Below, one piece after another: positions 40,397 to 49,086 of a stretch of DNA of 64,000 bases. Source of the DNA: Tunicatimonas sp964551335 (GTDB taxonomy: Bacteria; Bacteroidota; Bacteroidia; Cytophagales; Cyclobacteriaceae); the NCBI GenBank assembly GCA_964551335.1, contig CAZKCO010000004.1, forward strand, positions 1 to 64,000. Direction: 5' to 3'. The position numbers were made by a program, and so were the translations under genes. How positions within the stretch are numbered: position 1 is the stretch's first letter; every line of letters begins with the position of its first letter. The notes under the pieces were generated by a model. That model worked only from the letters and a program-made list of their open reading frames with translations, did no database searches and was not told the origin of the DNA.

Positions 40397-43300
40397 TTAG
40401 TTGGCATAAGTATTCTCTTTTGCGTCTTCCCATACCTTAAGTTCAGAAAATGCTACTGAAAACTGAGTATTTCCTGCTTCTTCAGCGTACTCTAAAAATC
40501 CCTGAAGCCGCTCTGCGGCCAGTTTTGCAATATATAAATCAAGACCGGTACCACTCTTAGTTTCGTGCCCCCGAAAGAACATGGTAAATAACTTTGCCTG
40601 CAAACTTGATGGAATACCCTCACCATTATCTTCTACCTTAATAATAATTTCTTGAGATTCCGAATGCTCGACGATTATTTTCACCCAGCCAGTATTGAAG
40701 TTCTGCTTCTGGTATTGAATGGCATTCTTAATAAAGCCTTGTAGAATCAGTTTCAATAGGTTAGTGTCAGTCTCTAAGCAGATTGTGGGATCACACTCCA
40801 ATGTTAAATTAACGGAAGCTTCTGAAGTACACAGCAATTTTAGGGATTCATCGTAGATCTCTTGAATAAAACCCCTTAGCTTGATCCGAGACTTCTGAAT
40901 CTTGTGATGACGTACGTGATGAATTTGTAACACCTTTTGGAGCGTAGTACGGGCTGTCTGGCAATTTGTCAACAGCTTTTTCAGATAGATGTCGATTATT
41001 TCATCTCCTTTCGTCTCGAGGGTGGCTACCTGACATAGTCCCTCTATTCGGGCAATGGGCCCAATTACATCATGGTAAGCCCGGTAAACGAACAAATCTA
41101 GTTCATCGTTTGATTTTACTAACGCTTCATTCGTTGCAGCCAGCTCTTGAGTTCTTTGTTGTACTCGCTCCTCTAACCCTTGATTTAATAACAAGAGAGC
41201 ATTATTCTTCTGCTGAATCACAGATTGGGCTTCTTCTAGTTTCTGATTTTGACGCTGAATATCTAAATTTTGCTGCTCAATGAATTTACTTTTATCAGTT
41301 AATTCCTGCGTCCGGGCAGCAACCAAGGTTTCTAGCGTGCGGTTGCGCTTCTGTACCGATATGATGCGGTAATAGTATAATCCCCCTATAGTACCCGAGA
41401 ATATAATGAGCAAAAATATTCTAAATAGCCAGGTTTGGTACCAAGCCGGATTAATTACTAAGGTCACTTGGTTTTCAGATTCAATTAAAAGATTCTGGGA
41501 AGTACGTGATCTAAGCTGAAAGCGATAGGTTCCGGGAGACAAGTTGGTATAGGTGGCTAATGTGCGCTGTCCTACTTTTTTCCAATCTTCTTCTAATCCA
41601 ATCAATCGGTACTCGTATTGATGATCATCAAAAAAAGCAAATTGCTGCAATGCGTAATTTATTTCAACCGCATTTTCATCGTAGGGAAGCTCAATTATAT
41701 TATCTTTCGGTGAAAGAGCAAATGACCGTTTATTCGTGATTACTCGACTAGTAACTAGTGGGCTTTTCTGGAATGGAGTGCTTTCAATATCAGTAGCAAC
41801 CCTTACTATTCCGTTCAGCGTTCCGAATAACTGAGAATTATTGGTAGAAGCCGCACAATAGTGAACTAGTTCTTTATCTAAAATGAATTCCTTATTTGGG
41901 TAATTACTAATATCGCCGTTATTCTTATCGTAATAAGTGATTCCTTTTATTGATCCGATCCAGAGTTTATTTTCTCTTGCTGGTGTGATGGAAGTGATAC
42001 GGTTACTTAATAGTCCTTCTTCCTCAGTGAGCGATGAAAAAGTACCAGTTCGAGTATTCAAGCGGCACAAACCTTGGTCGAAAGTTCCTACCCATAAATA
42101 TCCTGGTGAGCCTAATGCTAGTCCTGTAATCTGATTACTAGGCAGTGAGCTTTGGTCTTTACTGCTTTGATCTGAGTAGCGTACAGTTTGACCAGTAGGA
42201 CGATGCCACTGAATAATTCCTTTATTTAGCGTTCCTATCCACAGATACTGATCATTCTCTAAAAATACTTTAGGAGTGAATGTCGGATCAATTGATTGTA
42301 AACGAGCAGCGGCTGACTGTATGCGATCAGTTGTTTTGTTCCAATAAAATAGCCCATGCTCTAACACCCCAAACCACAAAACTCCCTTCTGATCTTGATA
42401 AATTGACTCAATGGCCTCAGATAGATCAGCACTATTTCCTACGGAAATATCGTATAACTTCCATTCTTGATTTTCTTTGTTCCTGCGAGCCAGGGTACCA
42501 TCAGACCAACCAACCCATATTCCTTGGCGATCATCCTCTTCAATAGCCGTAATCATATTGCCCGAAAAGAGATCAAAGGGATCGTCCGATAAGTCAATCT
42601 CATGTAGTACAAACCTTTTCTCCCTGTCTTTCCACTGGTATAATGATGCGTCGGCGGTACCAACCCATATATCGCCCGATTGGGTAGTCGTGATAGCAGT
42701 TATCGGTTGATGAGATGGTAAGTCATCATTGTTAGAGAGAAAAGAAAATGCCGTACTAGTAGCATGGGCAGCGTAGATGTCCTTCTCGGTAAGAACCCAA
42801 AGTGTACCATATTCGTCGACGGTCGTATAAGTCGTGTTATTGTCGGTTATCGTGTACGGAGTATTTTTATCCTGAGAGAACGAGTGTAAAGTATTTTGAT
42901 GAGTATCATAGCAGTATAACCCATTTTTTTGGGTAGCAATCCATAAATTACCTTGACTGTAATGAAGACTCTGTACATATTCGGCTGTTAGACTAGGCAA
43001 AGGCTTACTGAACTTTTCGGTGTGGCGGTCGTACCGGATCAAACCGCTTCCGTAGGTTCCAATCCACAGCGTTCCCTCGTCTCCTTCCTCTAAACTAAAG
43101 AGATCATTCACTGCAATTGGCGAATTAGAACTAGCGGTCGAATACTGCTTAACTGTTTGATAATGAGGGTCGATGCGTAACAATCCACTACCGAAAGTTG
43201 CTCCCCATAATATTCCGTGTTTGTCTTCGTGCAAATCCATAACTACCGAGGTAGTTAGTACACTGGCAGAGTCATTCTGATCTTGAAACGCCACAAAATC

Positions 43301-43804
43301 ATCTTGCAACGAGTCGTATTTATAGACGCCTCTTCCGAAAGTACCTATCCATAAGTTTTGTTGACCTTCAAACAAGCTAAGAACAGAAGGAGCCTGTTGT
43401 TGAGAGTTCGCTGAAGCAGATAATTGATATTGTTGATATTTTCTTTCTTGAGGTTGGAACCTTATAGCACCATCGTTTTTTGTACCAATCCATATGTCCC
43501 CCTCTGAAGTCTCCAGTAGTGCTTGTATACTAACCTGATCAATTAATACTCCGCTCTTGAGCGTATCGTTGAGGGTTAATAGTTCTTGTCCATTGTAGTA
43601 AACTAGTCCTCGTTGTGTTCCGAACCAGGTAGTCCCAAACTGATCTCTCAGCAAACAACTAACCTCGCGCTGAGATAAACTATCTTGAATAGCCGACGGC
43701 AGGCGATCGAAACGAATATCTTTTTTCCAAGGCTGTGGCGTTTGACCGAACGTAATTGAGGAAAGCAGCAGTAATATAATTATGATAACCCCTCTATTGA
43801 TCAT
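40397..43804 (-). CDS. Two-component-propeller sensor histidine kinase, no receiver domain
   Basis: A 1135-residue membrane kinase. Signal peptide; ~14 Reg_prop-type repeats to ~690 (LLRDQFGTTWFGTQRGLVYYNG, GTLWIGTYGSGLIRYD, GYLWVGTFDQGLCRLNT and so on), forming two seven-bladed propellers in the periplasm; a Y_Y_Y domain ~700-775 (YRLIGLEEDWKKVG); one TM ~790-810; a long coiled coil ~825-905; a DHp region with YHDVIGPIARIEGL (His911); and an ATPase domain with Asn1027, VEDNGEGIP and SGTGLDLYI. It ends after the ATPase, so its response regulator must be elsewhere. It is the last gene of the operon and overlaps the PorE-like gene by ATGA. Confidence 0.88.
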   Translation of the reverse strand: MINRGVIIIILLLLSSITFGQTPQPWKKDIRFDRLPSAIQDSLSQREVSCLLRDQFGTTWFGTQRGLVYYNGQELLTLNDTLKSGVLIDQVSIQALLETSEGDIWIGTKNDGAIRFQPQERKYQQYQLSASANSQQQAPSVLSLFEGQQNLWIGTFGRGVYKYDSLQDDFVAFQDQNDSASVLTTSVVMDLHEDKHGILWGATFGSGLLRIDPHYQTVKQYSTASSNSPIAVNDLFSLEEGDEGTLWIGTYGSGLIRYDRHTEKFSKPLPSLTAEYVQSLHYSQGNLWIATQKNGLYCYDTHQNTLHSFSQDKNTPYTITDNNTTYTTVDEYGTLWVLTEKDIYAAHATSTAFSFLSNNDDLPSHQPITAITTTQSGDIWVGTADASLYQWKDREKRFVLHEIDLSDDPFDLFSGNMITAIEEDDRQGIWVGWSDGTLARRNKENQEWKLYDISVGNSADLSEAIESIYQDQKGVLWFGVLEHGLFYWNKTTDRIQSAAARLQSIDPTFTPKVFLENDQYLWIGTLNKGIIQWHRPTGQTVRYSDQSSKDQSSLPSNQITGLALGSPGYLWVGTFDQGLCRLNTRTGTFSSLTEEEGLLSNRITSITPARENKLWIGSIKGITYYDKNNGDISNYPNKEFILDKELVHYCAASTNNSQLFGTLNGIVRVATDIESTPFQKSPLVTSRVITNKRSFALSPKDNIIELPYDENAVEINYALQQFAFFDDHQYEYRLIGLEEDWKKVGQRTLATYTNLSPGTYRFQLRSRTSQNLLIESENQVTLVINPAWYQTWLFRIFLLIIFSGTIGGLYYYRIISVQKRNRTLETLVAARTQELTDKSKFIEQQNLDIQRQNQKLEEAQSVIQQKNNALLLLNQGLEERVQQRTQELAATNEALVKSNDELDLFVYRAYHDVIGPIARIEGLCQVATLETKGDEIIDIYLKKLLTNCQTARTTLQKVLQIHHVRHHKIQKSRIKLRGFIQEIYDESLKLLCTSEASVNLTLECDPTICLETDTNLLKLILQGFIKNAIQYQKQNFNTGWVKIIVEHSESQEIIIKVEDNGEGIPSSLQAKLFTMFFRGHETKSGTGLDLYIAKLAAERLQGFLEYAEEAGNTQFSVAFSELKVWEDAKENTYAN

Positions 43805-46800
43805 TTTACCTGGTTAGTTGTAACATTAACAATCGTATAGGGTAAAGGCTGAGAAGAGATCCCTGGGTTCTGCTTCAATAGCTCGTCCAAAGAAATTCTG
43901 TAACGTGACGCTATCTTATTTAAATCAGGATTAGCTGACAGTAGGTAAATCTCTCGGGTAGGATTGTAGACAGTATTTATTCCGGTAATAACAAATTCAA
44001 CCCTCCGGCTAAAGGACAGAGCCCGAGATGTGCTTAAATTTTCTTTTCCTTTTGGCACAACAACCACCGCATCAGTACTTACTCCTCGCTGAATTAATGA
44101 TTTGTAAACTGATTCGCCCCTTAGTCTGCTCAACTGGTAATTAAACGACTGAGACCCTACCGAGTCAGCGTAGGCGTGTATCTGAATGGTAATGTCCGGA
44201 TTGCTTTGGTGAAACTTTGCAACACGATCTAATATCTGATCAGCCTTCTTAGTTAATTGATGCTTACTAGTCTCGAAATAGATGTTATCGAATGGCTCAA
44301 CAAATTGAGAATCCTGAACAACAATTATTTCTAACTCCTCCAGAGATAATGACAAAATTTCCGGCATCTCATTCTCCTCGCCTCCAATGTACAGTTGCGG
44401 AGAGTTCTGGTAATTGACTCGCTCAAAAGTGAAGCTACCACCAGGTTGAGTTATAGTAGTCAGCTGTTGTTTACTAGTTTTTAGAGATACTTCTATAGGT
44501 TCGTTTGCTGTATTGCTAACACTTAGTTTCCCTTTAACAGTAACTAGATCAGGATTAGCGGTGAGCAGCGAATGTAAGTTAATATGCGGTTGAGGCTCAT
44601 CAGATAAGGAAATGTCGCTGATTGTTTCCGCAACGAATTTGCGGGCATTTACTGCCCGATTAATTGTAGTTTTTGCTTCTCCGGGGAGCTTCTCCCAAAC
44701 ATACGTATCCGCACTAATTTCAGTATCGTACTCCCTTTTTAACTCTTGAGATCGATGCACTACTAATCTTGCTAATGTATACTGTTCTTCCGCCGGCAAA
44801 GTATCCAGCATGAACGCACTTTCCGCTAATGCTAAAGAGTCGCTACCTTTTTCGCCAAAGACCAATGCGTACGCTAAACGTTCTATTTGCTGTTGTTCTT
44901 CGGGAGGAAGTTGTTCGTATTGATGTTGTATTACCTCTGAGGGTTCATCAGTTAAGGCAATACTCGAAAATCGGCGCCGGTTTAGCTCGCGCTGAAGCTC
45001 CTCTTTCTCTTCGGGTTCCAGTGTTTGCCACTGAAAAAAAGTCGCTAAACCTATCATTCCTTCGGTTGTTTCTTGGAAGTTTCTTACTCCTCGTTCGGTA
45101 GCCACATCAATCCAAAGACGTTGTTCCGATGGCAATGATTCATACGCAAACGCTTCACAATTGGGCGAATCATCATCAGACTGTAATAAAGTTTCTAAAA
45201 CTAATATCTGGTTAGCTCTCTCAATACGTAGCTGTTCTTCAGGATCCAATCCAGCAAACCAGCGTCGCGTTTCGTCGTCCCAAGAGGGGATCTGAAAATT
45301 CCAATAGAAGTTTAGTTGATCATCAATTAGTGTCTGTAATTTGTTTCCGTGGAGGTTAAGTAGCATATGAGCTTCCTCAAGGGCTGTTTCGGTTAGCACT
45401 GTCTCTGCGTTAAGCGCACGGAAAATACGACGTTTCAGTACTCGTTTTAATAATTGTTGTTCGTGCGGTGGTAATGCGGAAAAAACCTGGTTTTCCTCAA
45501 GTGCTTTCTCTCGAGAAGATTGAAAATGTAACTGATTAGCCCAACGCTCCCAGATAGATAAGTTATTGAGTGATAAGAGGGGCTTTGACTCATTAGAGTA
45601 CTGATACTTAAAAATATTAAAGTTACCCGAAGTACCATCCCGATTAGATGTCAAATACCCTGTAGTATCAATCAAGTGAATATAAGTATCGTCTTTCTCT
45701 GAATTTAGTGGCTTACCTAGATTTATTACTTCATTAGGAAAATGAGCAGGAAGAACCGCAGTCAGGAATAGATCGAAACCTCCCCAACCAGGATGTCCAT
45801 TGGAAGCGAAAAACAGAACACGATTATTAGCATTCCAATTAGGAGAAGTTTCCTGATATGGGGTATTCACGGTAGCTCCTAAGTTAATAGGTTTTTGCCA
45901 CTCATTTTGTTGACGTACACTCATCCATAAGTCACTTTCACCGTATCCACCTGGCCGGTCGGAAGAAAAGAATAACGTATCGCCGGTAGATGATAGCGCT
46001 GGATGTTTACTTACGAATCCCGGAAGATTTACTGGTTCAGGAAGTGGATCAGGGTATTGCCACCTTCCCCCCTTAAAATTACTAACAAACAGGTGGTAGT
46101 CGCCTTTTGAGAACCGGGTGAAGTAGTAGGTAAGTCCGTCAGAACTGAAGGCTCCCGGACCTTCATCAAGCGTAGAATTCACTACGGAAAACCCGTTAAG
46201 ATTAGAGTGGGGTTGCCAAGCGTCTGAATCCAAAGAAAACAATAAGTTATCGCTAAAGGACTCACCATGTTGATCGTGGTAGCTGTTACCCTTACTCTCT
46301 ACCCGGGTGGAGGTAATTACTATGCTACTATTGGAATTAAGATAAGGTACAGCCGCCAAATCGTGACTGGGCGAGTTGACCGGAGCTGGTAACCTACTCA
46401 CCTGAATATCATAAACAGGAGAAAAAGGTGCTTGCAGTACTTTTTTTAAGTTTTGTAATTCGGTCGTCGCCCGATTTAGCCAATAATTTTGCTCCGGATT
46501 ATTCTTCTTTTTTTCAGTTCGTATGAAAGATTGAAAATGATCTTTAGCTTGATCATAGTTTCCTAATGATTTATGGACCAAGCCTAAATTCATCTCCAGC
46601 ATGGGGTAAAGTGAAGCCTTATCTGGCTTTATTTGCTGATAATGGACGAAGGCGAGTTCGTATTTAAATAGATAACGATAACAATCTCCTAAGTAATAAT
46701 GCGCTTCGTGTTGGGTGCTATCTAGAGAAAGAACTTCTTCATAAAAACTGATTGCCTCGAAGTACTGACCTTGCTCATATCGCTCCAAACCTGACAATAG

Positions 46801-46899
46801 TAATGCCTTCGTAGGGTCAGGTTTACTCTTTCCAAAAGCAGTTGTCGCTACTGTAAAGCATAAAACGAATTTGAAAGATAATATAGCAACTCTTCTCAT
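43801..46899 (-). CDS. PorE-like OmpA-family protein with an internal helical repeat array
   Basis: A 1032-residue exported protein. Order: signal peptide; TPR unit ~30-155 (AISFYEEVLSLDSTQHEAHYYLGDC); PD40/WD40-like propeller ~165-435 (SSTGDTLFFSSDRPGGYGESDLW, FFASNGHPGWGGFDLFL); a region 473-760 of about eight copies of a ~37-residue helical repeat centred on LPxEEQ; a CarboxypepD_reg-like domain ~783-845; an OmpA C-terminal domain ~870-972 (NIYFETSKHQLTKKADQILDRV... SRRVEFVITG); and a LysM-like tail ~983-1027. PorE of the type IX system has TPR-WD40-CRD-OmpA; the repeat array and the LysM tail are extra. It probably anchors an outer-membrane complex to peptidoglycan. Confidence 0.82.
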   Translation of the reverse strand: MRRVAILSFKFVLCFTVATTAFGKSKPDPTKALLLSGLERYEQGQYFEAISFYEEVLSLDSTQHEAHYYLGDCYRYLFKYELAFVHYQQIKPDKASLYPMLEMNLGLVHKSLGNYDQAKDHFQSFIRTEKKKNNPEQNYWLNRATTELQNLKKVLQAPFSPVYDIQVSRLPAPVNSPSHDLAAVPYLNSNSSIVITSTRVESKGNSYHDQHGESFSDNLLFSLDSDAWQPHSNLNGFSVVNSTLDEGPGAFSSDGLTYYFTRFSKGDYHLFVSNFKGGRWQYPDPLPEPVNLPGFVSKHPALSSTGDTLFFSSDRPGGYGESDLWMSVRQQNEWQKPINLGATVNTPYQETSPNWNANNRVLFFASNGHPGWGGFDLFLTAVLPAHFPNEVINLGKPLNSEKDDTYIHLIDTTGYLTSNRDGTSGNFNIFKYQYSNESKPLLSLNNLSIWERWANQLHFQSSREKALEENQVFSALPPHEQQLLKRVLKRRIFRALNAETVLTETALEEAHMLLNLHGNKLQTLIDDQLNFYWNFQIPSWDDETRRWFAGLDPEEQLRIERANQILVLETLLQSDDDSPNCEAFAYESLPSEQRLWIDVATERGVRNFQETTEGMIGLATFFQWQTLEPEEKEELQRELNRRRFSSIALTDEPSEVIQHQYEQLPPEEQQQIERLAYALVFGEKGSDSLALAESAFMLDTLPAEEQYTLARLVVHRSQELKREYDTEISADTYVWEKLPGEAKTTINRAVNARKFVAETISDISLSDEPQPHINLHSLLTANPDLVTVKGKLSVSNTANEPIEVSLKTSKQQLTTITQPGGSFTFERVNYQNSPQLYIGGEENEMPEILSLSLEELEIIVVQDSQFVEPFDNIYFETSKHQLTKKADQILDRVAKFHQSNPDITIQIHAYADSVGSQSFNYQLSRLRGESVYKSLIQRGVSTDAVVVVPKGKENLSTSRALSFSRRVEFVITGINTVYNPTREIYLLSANPDLNKIASRYRISLDELLKQNPGISSQPLPYTIVNVTTNQVK

Positions 46900-47957
46900 A
46901 TCAGTGGGGTCAGACGTCTTCTAGAGTTGCGTTTCTTGGCGGCGATGGTGTAAACAATGGAAACTTCCCAGGCTTCGCCGGCACTGGTGTAATTGATTGC
47001 GGGGTAGTGAGAAAAGTCTAAGCTAAACGCAATTTGAATATTCCGATGCAATAACCCGCCGGATAAAGCAATGGCGTCGTTCCAACGATACCATAAACCA
47101 CCTAGCAGCAGCGTCTTTGGTCGCTGAGCACCAAATCTACCGACTCGGTACTGCATGTACGCTCCTACATTGATGTGATAACTACTTTGCTGCCAAACAA
47201 CAATCGCCTGAGGATGAATTTTCCAGTTGTATTTGGTATAGGTAGCTCCCCCGTGCCAGGTTACTAACGTAGGTAGTTCTAGTTTTTGATCGGTAAACGA
47301 GATATTGGGTTGATTCAGGTGAGAAACGGCCACTCCACTCGTCCACTGCCAGCGATTCAGAAGTGTATTTTTAAAGCTATTGTAAGACCAAACTAACCCA
47401 GCTTGAGCTGATACGTACCCTACTCGGTCGCGAATAATGTTTACTGAAGGAGCTCTACCCGGCTGATACCCTAGTTCAGCATCATATTGAGAGCCCCATT
47501 GAATTTTATTAAGATCTATCGTTCGTTGCTGATATCCGGTAGCTATCCCGAGGGAAACAACGTGCCGCTGCCGATAGTCCAGCGGAAGATTGTAAGCTCC
47601 CGCAAAGCGTAATTCGGTGTGGGTTAGCAGTCCCTGCATTCCGGCACCCTCCCGAGCAAGTAGTAGCCCTAAGCCACCTTTATTGATGTTGCCACTATAT
47701 TTTTCGGAAATAGGGTATACGCCTGAAGTAATGTTGATAGGATAATTGTTTGAGTAGGTGCCCCACTGAGAGCGATGCTGGGCAGTCACAAAGGGATGCA
47801 TTGATTCACCTACTAACGCAGGATTTAAATTCATGGGGGACACATAATACTGACTAGTAGGTACCTGCTGAGCATAAGTACTAATCTGCAACCCGATTGC
47901 TATTACTAGCATTGTTAGCTTTGCTGCGTGAGATATGGTCGGACTTATTTCTTTCAC
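46896..47957 (-). CDS. PorP/SprF-family type IX secretion membrane protein
   Basis: An outer membrane protein of the PorP/SprF family, ~353 residues from GTG 47957. A longer frame to 48116 exists but overlaps the previous gene and lacks a signal; from the GTG the signal peptide is clean (LTMLVIAIGLQISTYAQ) and lies 2 bases after the upstream stop. Family blocks: SQYYVSPMNLNPALVGESMHPFVTAQHRSQW, GLGLLLAREGAGMQGLLTHTELRFAGAYN and FSLDFSHYP near the end. SprF-type proteins sit next to, and are specifically needed for secretion of, proteins carrying type-B C-terminal sorting domains; the gene directly upstream carries one. Confidence 0.87.
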   Translation of the reverse strand: MKEISPTISHAAKLTMLVIAIGLQISTYAQQVPTSQYYVSPMNLNPALVGESMHPFVTAQHRSQWGTYSNNYPINITSGVYPISEKYSGNINKGGLGLLLAREGAGMQGLLTHTELRFAGAYNLPLDYRQRHVVSLGIATGYQQRTIDLNKIQWGSQYDAELGYQPGRAPSVNIIRDRVGYVSAQAGLVWSYNSFKNTLLNRWQWTSGVAVSHLNQPNISFTDQKLELPTLVTWHGGATYTKYNWKIHPQAIVVWQQSSYHINVGAYMQYRVGRFGAQRPKTLLLGGLWYRWNDAIALSGGLLHRNIQIAFSLDFSHYPAINYTSAGEAWEVSIVYTIAAKKRNSRRRLTPLI

Positions 47958-47959
47958 TA

Positions 47960-49078
47960 CTAAAATTTCACAATTACGTCTGAACGCTGAAAGGTTCTCC
48001 CTGATATGAACTTTCCTGAAATGATATACCGGAATTGAGACGAAGATGAGGAAAGCGTTGTGGCTGACCAACCTTCGTTCATAGCTTCTTCTAATGAGGT
48101 AGTTTGATATACCCAACGCCCCCAGGTATCCTGAATACCGAACTGGAAATTTTGTGATGAGAGGTATCGGCCATACACCTTAATACCTTGGTCATCCAGA
48201 TGAGAAGCCTGAGGCGAGAAGGCGTTTGGGACGAATACTTCTTCTTCCGCTTCATCAACCACAAAGCCTACCGTAATCCAGGGGTAAGCTGTTGCCTCTT
48301 TACTACTTAGAGTGATTTTCGTGTCACTCGTTCCAATAGATCTAGCTCCAATCGAAGTAGTTACTTGATCTTCGCCTGGGCCGGCCATTACCGTCAGTTG
48401 CTCAGAATAGGAAAAGTAGTCCGCATTGTTGCTAGTAAAAGAAACCGTAACCGTAGAACCTTCGTAGGTCCCTTCTGCAAGATGCTGAAACCAACGAGGT
48501 TGGCCTGAAATAGGATCATACTTCATCCCTACTTTAGAAGCGTCGCCCTGAACATTGTCAAGCGTTACTGGTGCGTATTCGTTTTGGTTACCTATCGGAT
48601 AAAATTTCGCACCTGTTCCATGATGATAGAGCGTCCCCTCAATGTAGGAATTTTGATTACTTTGAGAAATTACCGCGTTTTCTAGCAGTGTAAGCTGACT
48701 TTTCTCGGGAACAAATAAGATTCCGTCCTCCAATACCAGCTTTTGTTGTAGTTGAAAGTTACCGTCTAGCGTCTTACTGTAGCCATTTACGATTCTCATC
48801 GTCCCTAAAGCCAGAGTGTCACTAGAAACAATTTGGTCGGCTGCTGCTGCTAGGACCAACGTACCCTGGATTGACTTGTATTCGGAGTAATTATAGAAGT
48901 CAGCTAGAATAATAAGTTCTCCCCGATGAATGAGCTTACCTTGATTATTTAGCTGAGAGTTGATTATCAACTGTGAGAACGGACTACTTATTGATACTAC
49001 TCCTTGTTGTATACTAACCTGCGATATTGTGGGAAGCGAGCAACTTATAAAACCGACTAGCATAGCTAATTTTTTCAT
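47960..49078 (-). CDS. Secreted protein with a gliding-type (type-B) C-terminal sorting domain
   Basis: A 372-residue protein from ATG 49078, with a signal peptide (MKKLAMLVGFISCSLPTISQ). The central ~200 residues are beta-rich repeats (NQGKLIHRGELIILADFYNYSEY, LVLEDGILFVPEKSQLTLLENAVI). The last ~85 residues match the CHU_C/type-B T9SS sorting domain: VFVPNAFSPQASHLDDQGIKVYG, FQFGIQDTWGRWVYQTTSLEEA, GWSATT, FRYIISGKFISG. This marks it as type IX cargo attached to or released at the cell surface. It is 8 bases after the fibre-like gene and 2 bases before the PorP/SprF gene, which fits the known pairing of SprF homologues with type-B cargo. Confidence 0.82.
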   Translation of the reverse strand: MKKLAMLVGFISCSLPTISQVSIQQGVVSISSPFSQLIINSQLNNQGKLIHRGELIILADFYNYSEYKSIQGTLVLAAAADQIVSSDTLALGTMRIVNGYSKTLDGNFQLQQKLVLEDGILFVPEKSQLTLLENAVISQSNQNSYIEGTLYHHGTGAKFYPIGNQNEYAPVTLDNVQGDASKVGMKYDPISGQPRWFQHLAEGTYEGSTVTVSFTSNNADYFSYSEQLTVMAGPGEDQVTTSIGARSIGTSDTKITLSSKEATAYPWITVGFVVDEAEEEVFVPNAFSPQASHLDDQGIKVYGRYLSSQNFQFGIQDTWGRWVYQTTSLEEAMNEGWSATTLSSSSSQFRYIISGKFISGRTFQRSDVIVKF

Positions 49079-49086
49079 AACCAAGT

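Noticed and set aside
46896..48116. Longer PorP/SprF start at 48116
   Set aside because: It would overlap the upstream gene by more than 150 bases and bury the signal peptide; GTG 47957 gives a clean signal and 2-base spacing.
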